DNA of 64,000 nucleotides from Psychrobacter immobilis (GCA_904846145.1 CAJGZL010000001.1:558001-622000); one strand, 5' to 3'. Shown: positions 19,200 to 28,771, counted from the first letter of the stretch. Notes: a model not told the origin generated them from the letters alone. A program made the numbers and translations.

Positions 19200-19904
19200 T
19201 TAAGAGCGCTGATTGAGCTTGTTAACGCTACTGGCGATCAAACTCACCATAACCATGCCCATGATAATTAAAATCAGGGACATCGTATGCGCAGCTTCAT
19301 AATTGAGCGCTTCTACTTGCTCATAGATAGCGATGGATACCACTTTGGTCTCGCCAGCGATACTGCCACCGATCATCAGTACCACGCCAAACTCGCCAAT
19401 AGTATGGGCAAAGCTAATCAAGCTGCCAAGCACAATACCAACGCGAGCTTGTGGTAGCGCTATAGTCATAAAGCGACGTAAACGATTGGGTTCTAATAGG
19501 CTGGCAACCTCCATCACGCTTTTGGGAATACGTAAGAACTGCGCATAGACTGGCTGAATATAAAACGGTAGGGAATAAATAATAGAGCCGACCACCAAAC
19601 CCTCAAAGGTAAAGACTAGCGCGCTAATATTATGCTCGCTTAGCCATTTGCCCATACCGAAATTTGGACTTAATAATAGCAATAAATAAAAACCGATAAC
19701 CGTTGGCGGTAACACTAAAGGCATTGCGATAATGCCCATCAATATAATCTTAAGGCGTCCTACTAGCCATCCTCGGCTCGGCTTGGCTAGCCAATAAGCT
19801 AACGGCGTGGCGAATAATAATAGCAACAAAGTGGTGACGCCAGCAAGCTTAAGACTGACCCAAAATGGCGTCAACATCGCTGAGATAAGAGTTTGATCTA
19901 TCAT
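19200..19904 (-). CDS. modB: Molybdate ABC transporter permease
   Basis: 234 residues, about five or six membrane helices. The motif MPLVLPPTVIGFYLLLLL and the loop FMTIALPQARVGIVLGSLISFAHTIGEFGVVLMIGG are diagnostic for ModB. It imports molybdate together with ModA and an ATPase. The expected third gene, modC, does not follow: the next gene is the DnaQ-BRCT exonuclease. The ATPase must be supplied from elsewhere or by another ABC protein. The 222-base gap from modA to modB holds no gene that I can see. Confidence 0.92.
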   Translation of the reverse strand: MIDQTLISAMLTPFWVSLKLAGVTTLLLLLFATPLAYWLAKPSRGWLVGRLKIILMGIIAMPLVLPPTVIGFYLLLLLSPNFGMGKWLSEHNISALVFTFEGLVVGSIIYSLPFYIQPVYAQFLRIPKSVMEVASLLEPNRLRRFMTIALPQARVGIVLGSLISFAHTIGEFGVVLMIGGSIAGETKVVSIAIYEQVEALNYEAAHTMSLILIIMGMVMVSLIASSVNKLNQRS

Positions 19905-20126
19905 AGGGTCACTACTAATTATTCAGGGCTACTTTATCATACTGGATTTTGGCGCTATAAAACCAATACGGTATATAAGGTAATATATTTATGCAAAGAT
20001 ATGGCGCTTCTAGTATAGATTTTGCACAGTTTCTATCCCACTTACAGACAACCAATCAAAAAATTATCCTAGCGACATTTTAGGTTCTATTTAACTTCAA
20101 GATGATTATATCTTAAAAGCTAGCCT

Positions 20127-20975
20127 TTACTTAACTGCCAAATATCCTGCATCCGCAAAGTACTGTTGTCCAGCAGGTGATAATAAATAACGGGTAAAGT
20201 CAGTTGCCAGTGCCGCATCACTAAGTACGATACCATCTTGCAAAATAGCAGGATAAGACTCTACTGGTAGGGTATAAAATTGCTCGGGCGTGGCTTTAAT
20301 AGCTGTAACTTGAGACTGCGCGACAAAGCCATAATCGACGCTGCCTGTATTAGCGTATTGAAAAGCTTGACCGATGTTTTCCGCTTGGATAATTCGCTTT
20401 TGAGTGTTTAGCAAGTCATAAATATTTTGCATTTGTAGATAGGCTCTTGCAGAAGCACCATAAGGCGCAAGATCGGGGTTGGCAATCGTTATCTTCGCCT
20501 CTGACTGCTCTGCTAATAACGCGGTGAGTGTAGTCTCATTTAGAGTGTCAACAGACTTATGAACATTATTAGTAGTGGTGTAAAAAGCCAGCTGCCCTTG
20601 CGTATAAGTAAAAGGCTTATTTTTTGGCGCTTTGGTAGCTCTCTCATTGACCCATCTAGCGGGGAAATCTTGATTCGCCGACAGAAAAATATCATAAGGC
20701 GCACCTGCGATCATCTGCGCGTATAGCTTACCAGATGAAGCAAAGGTCAGCTCAATATCTTGCTCCACTAAATTATTCTCAGCGTTATAAGCTTCTACTA
20801 TTTTAGGCAATACATCAGATAGATTCGCAGCAGCAGCGATGCGTATTTTCTCAGGTTGGCTGGTCATTTCATTAGCAGCAGCTTCATCTTTAGAAGTATC
20901 TTGGGTGCTACACGATGCTAACGTAAAGACTAAGCAAGTAGATGCAGCAAAGATTGATGCTATTTTAATACTCAA
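20127..20975 (-). CDS. modA: Molybdate-binding lipoprotein
   Basis: About 282 residues. The chosen TTG start (20975) has AGGAG (20983-20987) exactly 7 bases upstream. It yields a short lipoprotein signal, SIKIASIFAASTCLVFTLASC, with the lipidated Cys after LAS; an in-frame ATG nine codons earlier lacks such a site. The mature protein has the ModA signature IRIAAAANLSDVLPKI, then FASSGKLYAQMIAGAPYDIFLSAN, and YGFVAQSQV. It binds molybdate (or tungstate) outside the inner membrane. It sits downstream of moaE, so uptake and cofactor synthesis are in one cluster. Confidence 0.92.
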   Translation of the reverse strand: MSIKIASIFAASTCLVFTLASCSTQDTSKDEAAANEMTSQPEKIRIAAAANLSDVLPKIVEAYNAENNLVEQDIELTFASSGKLYAQMIAGAPYDIFLSANQDFPARWVNERATKAPKNKPFTYTQGQLAFYTTTNNVHKSVDTLNETTLTALLAEQSEAKITIANPDLAPYGASARAYLQMQNIYDLLNTQKRIIQAENIGQAFQYANTGSVDYGFVAQSQVTAIKATPEQFYTLPVESYPAILQDGIVLSDAALATDFTRYLLSPAGQQYFADAGYLAVK

Positions 20976-21154
20976 AGCCTTGCTCCTAAATTTTATTATC
21001 ATTGGTTATTTTTATAATTTTTTTCTCAAAGACCGCACTTTTTGAAAATCAATGCTAAAACGACTAAGCAAAAATAGTCTCAAAACTATTCATGCTTAGC
21101 CGTGATAATCTATCTCTATATTTATTTAAAGTTCAAAATTTAGCTATAACAATC

Positions 21155-21171
21155 GGTGCGCTGGGCGCACC
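21155..21171. repeat. GC-rich hairpin between moaE and modA
   Basis: GGTGCGC, a TGG loop and GCGCACC form a 7-bp stem in the otherwise AT-rich gap (20976-21292). The sequence resembles dispersed GTAGGGTGCGC-type repeats found in many proteobacterial genomes. It lacks a T-run, so it is not a classical terminator. Confidence 0.4.
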
Positions 21172-21292
21172 CTACAGCTATTCTTGCTAAGCTGTTTCAG
21201 ATTATTCATCAAGTTAAATATAAGTAATGATAGTAAACCTGTAGCGTGGGTGGCAACTCACGAGTTATAACTCAATCATTAACCGTTGTTAC

Positions 21293-21805
21293 TCAGCCAT
21301 TGTTACTCAGCCATTTCGAAGGCTCATTGTCGTAATACTCTTGCTTCCATACAGGTATATCCGCCTTGATCGTATCAAGTATCCAGCGACAGGCATCAAA
21401 GGCTGGATATCGATGGGCTGATACCACGCCAATCCATACCGCTATATCGCCAATCGCAAGCTCACCAATACGATGAAGAGCAATAGCATGAGTAATCTCA
21501 AACTTACGCTTGGCTTCTTCTATTATCAGTCGACCCTGATTGATCGCTAAGTCTTCATAGCCATAGTAAGTGAGGCGCTCAACGCTCGTCGCATTATTAT
21601 GGTTACGTACTCGACCCTCAAAGCTCACAAACGCGCCGCAGCTATCACTGTCTAGCATGGCTTTGAGTCTATCTTCATCAATGGCGATATCTAATAGCGC
21701 AAAACCATCGCGTTCAGCTAGTGCATAGATATCATCAACGCTCCGCTTAGTAGTCATTGACTGACTATGAACATTTTGCTTATCGTCTTTTATAGAATCT
21801 GTCAT
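21293..21805 (-). CDS. moaE: Molybdopterin synthase large subunit
   Basis: 170 residues. With MoaD thiocarboxylate it converts cyclic pyranopterin monophosphate to molybdopterin. Family motifs are FVSFEGRVRNHN, YYGYEDLA, LHRIGELAIGDIAVWIGV, AHRYPAFDACRWILDTIK and the active-site lysine segment PVWKQE. The N-terminus has about 25 extra polar residues before the conserved domain. The ATG directly abuts the moaD stop (TAAATG), so the two subunits are translationally coupled, as expected for a 1:1 complex. Confidence 0.95.
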   Translation of the reverse strand: MTDSIKDDKQNVHSQSMTTKRSVDDIYALAERDGFALLDIAIDEDRLKAMLDSDSCGAFVSFEGRVRNHNNATSVERLTYYGYEDLAINQGRLIIEEAKRKFEITHAIALHRIGELAIGDIAVWIGVVSAHRYPAFDACRWILDTIKADIPVWKQEYYDNEPSKWLSNNG

Positions 21806-22087
21806 TTAACCACCTGCTACTGGCGTAATAAAAACCACGCTGTCGCCATCATTGATACTATCTGACCACTTAGCAAAATAGTCATTTACCGCGACTTTTA
21901 GCTCCGACTGCTCACGACTAAAATTATATTTTTGATTTAGTTGCGCGTATAGCTCAGTTAACGATGTTGACTGCTGCACAGTGAATTTTTCCTCATGACA
22001 GTTGGCTTCATCTGCTAAGCTGGCAAAGTAGAGGACGTTAATCGTTTTGGTACTATCTGCTGTTTGGTCTTTTTCTATAACGCTCAT
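21806..22087 (-). CDS. moaD: Molybdopterin synthase small subunit (sulfur carrier)
   Basis: About 93 residues, beta-grasp ubiquitin-like fold. It ends in the essential Gly-Gly (VFITPVAGG), which is adenylated and thiocarboxylated by MoeB; moeB is not in this window. Conserved NVLYFASLADEAN and VAVNDYFAKW are visible. ATG 22087 is preferred because AAGGG lies 8 bases upstream; a TTG seven codons earlier is less likely. Operon neighbours are moaC and moaE. Confidence 0.94.
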   Translation of the reverse strand: MSVIEKDQTADSTKTINVLYFASLADEANCHEEKFTVQQSTSLTELYAQLNQKYNFSREQSELKVAVNDYFAKWSDSINDGDSVVFITPVAGG

Positions 22088-22134
22088 TTTATTTTCCCTT
22101 CTGTACAACCTTTAAACCAGATACTTTATAAATC

Positions 22135-22656
22135 TTAACCATGCTGATAATCAGACTTACCACCCGTCTTAGTAATCAGGCGGATATTATCTATGGTAAT
22201 ATCGTGAGAGATCGCTTTAGTCATATCATAGATAGTCAAACAAGCGACGCTTACTGCGGTTAGCGCTTCCATTTCGACGCCCGTTTTATGAGTCACTTTA
22301 ACACTGGCATTGACCGTAATAGCGTGCAAATTATCATCATAGTCAAAGCTTAAACCAATCTTATCTAACGGCAGTGGATGACAAAGCGGGATCAAATCAT
22401 GAGTACGCTTGGCTGCCATAATCCCAGCGATATGAGCAGTTTGAGTGATACTGCCCTTTTTCGTCATACCATCAGCGGCTTTAATCTGCTGATAAATACC
22501 ACTGGGAAAGCTGACTTGCCCTTGCGCATTAGCCTCACGAGTGCTGGCGGTCTTACTACTGACATCGACCATATGAATATCGCCATCGCTGTCTAAATGC
22601 GATAGCTTATGCGGTAGCTTGGAATCAGCTAAGCTGGTTTCATTATTATGTTTCAA
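22135..22656 (-). CDS. moaC: Cyclic pyranopterin monophosphate synthase
   Basis: 173 residues; second enzyme of pterin formation, acting after MoaA. Motifs HMVDVSSK, REANAQGQVSF, DLIPLCHPLPL, VKVTHKTGVEMEALTAVSVA and TIYDM with the catalytic Lys/Asp are all present, and the protein ends TKTGGKSDY. The frame opens with TTG, and GAGAG lies close upstream; no ATG precedes the conserved HMVDV segment, so a TTG start is likely. The N-terminus is about a dozen residues longer than E. coli MoaC. Confidence 0.94.
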   Translation of the reverse strand: MKHNNETSLADSKLPHKLSHLDSDGDIHMVDVSSKTASTREANAQGQVSFPSGIYQQIKAADGMTKKGSITQTAHIAGIMAAKRTHDLIPLCHPLPLDKIGLSFDYDDNLHAITVNASVKVTHKTGVEMEALTAVSVACLTIYDMTKAISHDITIDNIRLITKTGGKSDYQHG

Positions 22657-22689
22657 AAAGAGCTCTCACTTTCTTATTAGCGATAAAAT

Positions 22690-23403
22690 TTATAAATCGT
22701 ATAAAGCGCTACAGGCACGCTTAAAGTCTGTAGGCGTATTAAAATTGGTCAATAACTGTTGTTTGTCTAACACTGGAACCGTTTGAGCAATGGGCTTAAT
22801 AAAACTCATTACCCTGCGCTCACCACTATCGATATAAGCACGCAGAGCAGGCTCAATACTTAAGCGATAAAGTGCTAATAGCGGATATAAATGCGAGTCA
22901 TCAGTTAGGCAAAGTACTGACTTACTATTATCAATATTTAAAGCAATGTCAGGGTTAAGTTGCTGCCATAGCTCATGCGCGTTGATTAAACTGTCGCAAC
23001 TAATCACCAGTAACCATGACTGCTTATGCTCTAGATTAACATCGCATGCATTATTTAAACTTTGTAACGCAGATTCAATCGCGACAAGTGGCCCTTGCGT
23101 CGCCTCAGCTTTATCGCTATCTACAATAGATATAGATTGATAATCATCAATGTGAGTAATCGACAACTCTGGATTACTTGCTAATAACTTAACATCGACT
23201 GCAAACTCACGACCATTATCCGCAATCATAATCGGCACGTTAAGCTGAGCCGCTTGGCGCACGTGGTAATCGAGCAATCGCTCATCGGTAGGCAAAGTTA
23301 GTAAAGCTTTCGGCGACCCCATACGCTGAGACGCCCCACCCGCTAAAATGACTACGCCTGCCAATTTATTTAAGCTGTCTGAACTATCTAAATTATTGCT
23401 CAC
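22690..23403 (-). CDS. mobA: Molybdenum cofactor guanylyltransferase
   Basis: 237 residues. The nucleotide-binding motif VVILAGGASQRMGSPKALL is at the N-terminus, and later segments SCDSLIN (metal-binding) and the ending NFNTPTDF are typical of MobA. It makes the guanine dinucleotide (MGD) form of the cofactor, needed by DMSO-reductase-family enzymes such as the FdhF/YdeP-like protein at 34263-36650. The start is GTG, with AAAGG 8 bases upstream. This is one of two MobA-like nucleotidyltransferases in the cluster. Confidence 0.9.
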   Translation of the reverse strand: MSNNLDSSDSLNKLAGVVILAGGASQRMGSPKALLTLPTDERLLDYHVRQAAQLNVPIMIADNGREFAVDVKLLASNPELSITHIDDYQSISIVDSDKAEATQGPLVAIESALQSLNNACDVNLEHKQSWLLVISCDSLINAHELWQQLNPDIALNIDNSKSVLCLTDDSHLYPLLALYRLSIEPALRAYIDSGERRVMSFIKPIAQTVPVLDKQQLLTNFNTPTDFKRACSALYDL

Positions 23404-23512
23404 CGATTATACCTTTCATGAAAACTCGAATAACAAGGAAAACGAGCATAATTACTACTCACTGTAGGCTAAAAGAGTTTGACACCGTTAATCGTGTTTT
23501 TTGAACTTGGTA

Positions 23513-24043
23513 TTAATTATGGCTAGGGTTAGCTCTCATAAAATGCGCCACAAAATTACAGGGCCGAGTACGGCTATCAAACTGCCCTTTAAGTATCTGC
23601 CCCCAACCCGTGCGACACGCGCCTGTCGAGCCTGGTAAGCAAAAAATACCTGTGCTATTCGCTATGCCAGCGATCGCCCGCGACTGAACCGTTGACATAC
23701 CGATATCATCTTTTGAGATCAAACGGAACATCTCACCAAAGCCATCGATAGACTTATCAAATAATACGCTAACCGCCTCAGGCATACTGTCGCGAATAAA
23801 GAAGCCCGTGCCGCCCGTGGTAATAACCGCATGGACGTCAGGATTAGCAATCCAGCCACTAATAACCGCGCGAATCTGATAAATATCATCCGTAATGAGC
23901 TGACGATCAGCTAAGTTATGACCCGCTTCAGTTAAGCTATCCACTAAATATTGCCCTGAAGTATCTTGCTCCAAAGTACGACTATCAGAAACTGTTAAAA
24001 TTGCAATATTAAGCGGAGTAAATTGGGCAGCAGGCTTAGACAT
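23513..24043 (-). CDS. moaB: Molybdopterin adenylyltransferase-type protein (MoaB/MogA family)
   Basis: 176 residues, the short single-domain MoCF-binding family. NIAILTVSDSR, the loop ITTGGTGFFIRDSMPEAV and LPGSTGACRTGWGQIL are family hallmarks. In bacteria lacking MogA, MoaB adenylates molybdopterin before MoeA inserts molybdate. The length and the TGGTG motif fit the MoaB branch; MogA is not excluded. AGGA precedes the ATG. Confidence 0.9.
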   Translation of the reverse strand: MSKPAAQFTPLNIAILTVSDSRTLEQDTSGQYLVDSLTEAGHNLADRQLITDDIYQIRAVISGWIANPDVHAVITTGGTGFFIRDSMPEAVSVLFDKSIDGFGEMFRLISKDDIGMSTVQSRAIAGIANSTGIFCLPGSTGACRTGWGQILKGQFDSRTRPCNFVAHFMRANPSHN

Positions 24044-24103
24044 AATTTTTCCTAATAATTCTCTATAATTTATAACTAGTTGTAATTCAAAATGAAGCGT
24101 TTA

Positions 24104-25207
24104 CTAACCACCGATAATCGATAAGTTGTGCATAATGCCACTGTTGGACTCGTGCAAATGATGGTGTTCAGGTTTAATTGGCATAAAGCTGTGTAGCGTA
24201 TTGACTAGACCTAGTACATCATTATTTTGTAGAAATGGACGAATATCGTAGTTGCCCTCATCGAATAGGCAGAGATGAACTCTGCCTTGGCTACTCACCC
24301 GCAAGCGATTACAGTTGTCACAAAAATGCGCCGCATAAGGCGCAATCATGCCGATGCGCCCTAGATAATCGGGATGGCTGTACTCAATCGCAGGGCCATC
24401 AGCATGACCTCGCGTATGGGGCTGCCAATCGTGCTCAAGTAAATAATCAGTAATCAGCTCAGATTGTGCATGCTGAGCGAAGAACAAATCGCTATTATCG
24501 CTGGTCTGCATAAACTCGATAAAACGATACGTCACTGGGCGCTGTCTGACGTACTCCATCGCTGTCACTAAATTCTCAAAGGCGGTTTCTGCCATTAAGA
24601 TACTGTTTATTTTCAATTTAATATCGGTAGTTTCTAATAGCTTATCCATATCAGTGATAAGCGCAGGCAAAGTATTAAAGCCCGTCATTTTATGAAAGAT
24701 ATCAGCATCGAAGCTATCCATACTGATATTGAGCTGATTGAGTCCAGCAGCTTGCCAGCCTGCCAAATGCTTGCCCAGCTTATAGCCGTTACTGGTCATT
24801 GCTACGGTCTTGATGCCATTCGTGCTTTTAATCGTATCAATAATATCGACTACATCGCGGCGAATAGACGGCTCGCCACCTGTAATGCGCACTTTTTCGG
24901 TGCCAACTTTTGCAAAACCTTTAATCAAAGTGGCAATCTCAGGCACGCTTAATTCGTCATCAGGGCGCTTGCCTTGATAGCCATTAGGTAGACAATACTC
25001 GCAGCGGAAATTGCAAAAGTCTGTGATAGAGAGGCGTAGATAAGTCAATTGCCGAGCAAAGCCATCGGTAAGCGGCTGCACATAGTCCGTAGATGACATC
25101 GTAGGTGCGGTTGAGCTTAATGCGCTTAGGGTAGGATCGCTACGATCTGGTGTGGTCGTTAGAGAATGCAGCTGAACACCTGCTGCTATTGAGTTATGAT
25201 AAATCAT
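24104..25207 (-). CDS. moaA: GTP 3',8-cyclase (radical SAM)
   Basis: 367 residues, with about 36 extra N-terminal residues compared with E. coli MoaA. The radical-SAM cluster is C65-x3-C69-x2-C72 (ITDFCNFRCEYC). The second, substrate-binding cluster lies near the C-terminus (HFCDNCNRLRVSSQG, then a third Cys in HLCLF). The chain ends in the conserved Gly-Gly (LSIIGG). It performs the first committed step of molybdenum-cofactor synthesis from GTP. The start at 25207 lacks a good ribosome site and could lie further in, for instance at Met37. Confidence 0.95.
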   Translation of the reverse strand: MIYHNSIAAGVQLHSLTTTPDRSDPTLSALSSTAPTMSSTDYVQPLTDGFARQLTYLRLSITDFCNFRCEYCLPNGYQGKRPDDELSVPEIATLIKGFAKVGTEKVRITGGEPSIRRDVVDIIDTIKSTNGIKTVAMTSNGYKLGKHLAGWQAAGLNQLNISMDSFDADIFHKMTGFNTLPALITDMDKLLETTDIKLKINSILMAETAFENLVTAMEYVRQRPVTYRFIEFMQTSDNSDLFFAQHAQSELITDYLLEHDWQPHTRGHADGPAIEYSHPDYLGRIGMIAPYAAHFCDNCNRLRVSSQGRVHLCLFDEGNYDIRPFLQNNDVLGLVNTLHSFMPIKPEHHHLHESNSGIMHNLSIIGG

Positions 25208-25379
25208 ATAGGGTTACCGCCACTATCTTTTAGCTGATATTACATCATTGTCTTCAGCTATTCGTTACTTCCTGTCATACTTTGTTTATTAATATTTTGC
25301 TATTTTAAAAGTATAGGCTATTTATCACCTAATGCATACTGAGTATAACAAACTATAGCACGCCCTAACCCTAGATTTG

Positions 25380-26696
25380 CTAACTATACAGCCAAGGAAA
25401 TGGTTGGACATTGACAACGCTACCTGCTGCTAGATCGCCATTGTTTTGATCTAAAACTATGAAACAATTAGCGCGGCTCAGCTGTTTTATTCTATGCGAA
25501 GCCTGATTGGAGAAACACTCAACCTGAGAACCATTTTCCGTTTGCGTTAACAATCCGCGCTGAAAGTCTTTACGGCCTACGGACTTTTTGACCTCATTAG
25601 TTAACGTTGCTTTTAGGTTTAGCGTTATAGGCTGCTCTGCCGTATTAGCCCCTGACATCTGCCATAAAGCAGGTATCACAAATTGTAACGTGCCAACCAC
25701 TGTTGATAAGGGGTTACCTGGTAGACCAAAATATAATACGGGTTTATTAATATCATTATTTTCCTTATTGAACAACTCACCAAAGACAAATGGCTTGCCT
25801 GGTTTCATCGCTACTTTATAGTGATTAATGTGTCCTAATTGCTCAATAACGGTCGTTAAAAAGTCATAATCCCCAACAGATACGCCAGCAGTTGAGATAA
25901 GCACATCGCACTCCTGCATAGCCTTAGTTACCGCTGAAATTGTGTCCTCTAAATTATCGGCAATAATGCCATAATCTTGAATAGTAATAGGTAGATTGGC
26001 TAGCAAAGTCTTGAGAGTTGGGGTATTAGAGTTATAAATCTGTGCCAAATGCTCAAGCTTATCACCCAGCGCGACTAACTCATCGCCCGTCGCCAATATA
26101 CCTACTATCAGCGGCTTAAATACGCTGATCTTATCAACGCCTAAATTCGCCAATAAGCTAATATCAGTAGGATTAAGGCGTTTGCCTTTTTGCAGTACGA
26201 TTTCTCCTAACTCAATCTCTTCACCTTGACGACGAATATTAGCGTCAGGTCTAGCGGCTTGGGTTAAGAGGATGTTATAAGGCTGAGACTTATCAATGCT
26301 GTCACGTATTTCGGCGAAATTAGTATTTTCTTGCATGATAACGGTATCACAGCTACTAGGCACAACTGAGCCCGTAAAGATACGCACCCCTTGCCCTGCT
26401 TGCAGATTTTTTGCTAATTCTTGATCATAAGGATTACCTGCTTGCGACTCCCCTACTATTTCGATAATGCTATCTTTATCAAGCTTACTACCTGTAGCAA
26501 TACTATAACCATCCATCGCCGAGATATTTTGTCTAGGCACATTAAAAGGTGAAGTAACATCTACCCCTAATATCTGATTGAGACTGTTTAACAATGAGAT
26601 AGTGCTCAGTTCTCGACTCACGAGCGGCGCATCACTTTCATTATAAGTATTAATCCGTTCTCTAATTGCTAACTGTAGCGCTTCCATCGTAATCAT
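25380..26696 (-). CDS. moeA: Molybdopterin molybdenumtransferase
   Basis: 438 residues. MoeA motifs are NISAMDGYSI, FTGSVVP, NLGVDKISVFK, ILATGDELV, STAGVSVGDYDFL, AMKPGKPFVFGE and GLPGNPLSTVV. It inserts molybdate into adenylated molybdopterin. It is slightly longer than E. coli MoeA (411), mostly through loop insertions. It sits upstream of moaA with a 172-base gap in which I see nothing clear. Confidence 0.95.
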   Translation of the reverse strand: MITMEALQLAIRERINTYNESDAPLVSRELSTISLLNSLNQILGVDVTSPFNVPRQNISAMDGYSIATGSKLDKDSIIEIVGESQAGNPYDQELAKNLQAGQGVRIFTGSVVPSSCDTVIMQENTNFAEIRDSIDKSQPYNILLTQAARPDANIRRQGEEIELGEIVLQKGKRLNPTDISLLANLGVDKISVFKPLIVGILATGDELVALGDKLEHLAQIYNSNTPTLKTLLANLPITIQDYGIIADNLEDTISAVTKAMQECDVLISTAGVSVGDYDFLTTVIEQLGHINHYKVAMKPGKPFVFGELFNKENNDINKPVLYFGLPGNPLSTVVGTLQFVIPALWQMSGANTAEQPITLNLKATLTNEVKKSVGRKDFQRGLLTQTENGSQVECFSNQASHRIKQLSRANCFIVLDQNNGDLAAGSVVNVQPFPWLYS

Positions 26697-26757
26697 AAAT
26701 TTAAACTCTCGTTATGGATATATTTTTCTTATAGCTTGATACTTTGTTTAACTTAGA

Positions 26758-27432
26758 CTAACTATCCAACCACTGCTGCTGTTTGGCATAGGTGAGCTGT
26801 TCAGGTGTATCAATATCATAACTGAGTTGCTGGTTAATAACAGTACTGATTTGCTCAGTTTTTAATCCTCTGATTAAATGCCGTAACCCTTTATCACCTG
26901 TGAGCGCTGACTGCCATTGTTTTAATAATTCGTAGTCAATAGTGATAGGCAAACCGACGATATTCAGTTTGGAATTATCAATAGTAAAATCTCTATTTAA
27001 TTGCGCATAGCGGCTAGCAACAACGAAATGCTGCTCTATCAATAACTCATTTAAATGACGCTCGTCTAAAAGAAACTGGTCAATACCCATAATTACCACT
27101 CGTTTAACAGACGAATCAATATTAGAACTATTTAAAGCGTCAATAGCTAAAGATAAACTATGCGCCATACCCATCTCAGGGGTTTGATTACATACAATAG
27201 TCACGTTCGAATTCGCAGCAACCAACTGACTTACTGCATCCGCAATCGCTTGATTATGTTCAGGAATAACGACAACGACAGTTTGTGGTTGCGTGTCTAA
27301 ACCCAATTTAAGCATATAATGAATTAAGGGCTTATTGTCTTTACTAAGCAGCTGCTTGGAGTGTCCTAAACGCTGACTAAGTCCACTGGCTAAGATAATA
27401 ACCGCATGAGTGTTAGTCATGAGCATAGTCAT
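26758..27432 (-). CDS. mocA: MocA-like molybdenum cofactor cytidylyltransferase
   Basis: 224 residues with the nucleotidyltransferase opening VIILASGLSQRLGHSKQLL and the metal-binding region VVIMGIDQFLLDERHL. The combination with a PaoD/XdhC-family chaperone and PaoABC-type subunits points to MocA, which makes the cytosine dinucleotide (MCD) cofactor used by PaoABC-type enzymes, instead of a second MobA. The gene overlaps the end of the xdhC/paoD gene by up to 20 bases, and three nearby ATG codons make the exact start uncertain. CTP preference is inferred from context. Confidence 0.8.
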   Translation of the reverse strand: MTMLMTNTHAVIILASGLSQRLGHSKQLLSKDNKPLIHYMLKLGLDTQPQTVVVVIPEHNQAIADAVSQLVAANSNVTIVCNQTPEMGMAHSLSLAIDALNSSNIDSSVKRVVIMGIDQFLLDERHLNELLIEQHFVVASRYAQLNRDFTIDNSKLNIVGLPITIDYELLKQWQSALTGDKGLRHLIRGLKTEQISTVINQQLSYDIDTPEQLTYAKQQQWLDS

Positions 27433-28678
27433 TTGTATAATGGTGAGTAAAATTTTCTTTAGCTAATAATTGCAAATTGGATTTATTATTAATAGAAGGT
27501 ACTGGCTGTACTTGCTCCTTCATCACCGCGCTTACTTGCGCCATAATACTTAATGCTAAAGCTTCTGGACCATCACCGCCTAATTTTAAACCAATAGGAT
27601 AGTGCAACTTTTTAATACCTGCTGTTAAACAATCAGGATTAGACTTACTATTGCTAACCTCATTAATTAAACGCTCAGTACGATAGCGTGGCCCTAGTTG
27701 TCCAAGGTATTGATAATGGTCTGCATGCTCTAATAGTACGTTAAGTCGCGCACGGTCTTGGCTTAAGCTATGTGACATTAGCGCTACCGCAGCATTATCA
27801 CTAAGCTCAAGCAAAGTTTTGCTATCTTCTAAAGACACGCATTGCACAACATCTGCCTGTGGAAAACGCATACTCGTCGCATATTGCGCACGACTGTCTA
27901 TCACGGTCACATGCCAGTCTTGCAATTTTGCCATAACCACTAATGGCATTACGTCATTACCAGCCCCACAGATTAGCAGACGCTTTTGCGGTTCAATGCA
28001 TTGTAATAACCATTCGGTGCTTTTTGAATCGCTTTTTACTAAAACATAATCGGTATTTCCTTTAGTAAGCTTATAATTGGATAGCTCTTTGACCGTATTT
28101 ATAAGTATAGGAGAATTTGAAATATATTGCTCTGAGCCAATAAACCTAACTTGTCCAGTTTTGTTATAAGTTCCTAAACTAATTCTTGCGCCGACTGAAA
28201 ATATATTTTGCAAACCTAAAGGTTCAGATTTGATCAAAGTCGCTATAGTGGTAGGTTGCCCGTTTTGACGGACTTGAGTAATTAAATTTAGCAAAGGATT
28301 TGCTGACGTTAAACGTTCAAATAAAACATGTACTTTGCCATTGCAACCCAAGCCAAAATTTAGCTCATCTTCTGATTCAATTTCTAACCCATCAGCAGTA
28401 TTACTATCACTGTCATCATCTCTTTGCTCATCGCCCGTTTGATAAACTTGGACATTAGCGCCATTGCGAGTGAGCCAAAAGGCGCGTTTGATGATGTGCG
28501 GCTCAAGGCAGCCCCCACTAATCATACCAACCGAACGTCCATCCGCGCAAATCAGCATCATCGCGCCAGCACGCCGATACGCTGAACCTTCAGTACGCAC
28601 CACTGTCGCCAATACAGCATCAACGTTTTGTTGAGCGGCCTCGCCTGCCAGCTTAAGAATGTCAGCGATTTGATTCAT
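27413..28678 (-). CDS. paoD: XdhC/PaoD-family chaperone for MCD enzymes
   Basis: About 421 residues. The N-terminal XdhC_CoxI domain has VDAVLATVVRTEGSAYRR and GMISGGCLEP with its conserved Cys. The C-terminal Rossmann domain has RLLICGAGNDVMPLV and VTVIDSR. In E. coli the related PaoD binds the MCD cofactor and inserts it into PaoC. ATG 28678 with AGAGG just upstream is preferred over a TTG twelve codons earlier. It overlaps the mocA-like gene, and a terminator separates it from paoC. It is long for the family (PaoD is ~320) because of polar loop inserts. Confidence 0.85.
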   Translation of the reverse strand: MNQIADILKLAGEAAQQNVDAVLATVVRTEGSAYRRAGAMMLICADGRSVGMISGGCLEPHIIKRAFWLTRNGANVQVYQTGDEQRDDDSDSNTADGLEIESEDELNFGLGCNGKVHVLFERLTSANPLLNLITQVRQNGQPTTIATLIKSEPLGLQNIFSVGARISLGTYNKTGQVRFIGSEQYISNSPILINTVKELSNYKLTKGNTDYVLVKSDSKSTEWLLQCIEPQKRLLICGAGNDVMPLVVMAKLQDWHVTVIDSRAQYATSMRFPQADVVQCVSLEDSKTLLELSDNAAVALMSHSLSQDRARLNVLLEHADHYQYLGQLGPRYRTERLINEVSNSKSNPDCLTAGIKKLHYPIGLKLGGDGPEALALSIMAQVSAVMKEQVQPVPSINNKSNLQLLAKENFTHHYTNDYAHD

Positions 28679-28721
28679 AACGCCTCTTACTTTATTTGTA
28701 TTATAAATACTCAAGTTGTGA

Positions 28722-28744
28722 AAACCCGCTACTTAAGCGGGTTT
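28722..28744 (-). terminator. Terminator after the paoABC-like genes
   Basis: AAACCCGCT (28722-28730) pairs with AGCGGGTTT (28736-28744) around a 5-base loop. On the minus strand a short U-tract follows the stem. It lies 28 bases after the stop of the large subunit and before the paoD-like gene. Confidence 0.7.
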
Positions 28745-28771
28745 CTTTAATACAACAACTTCTATAGAAAA

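Noticed and set aside
26758..27432. Second MobA
   Set aside because: Overlap with the PaoD-type gene and PaoABC genes upstream favour MocA, though the sequence motif alone does not decide.
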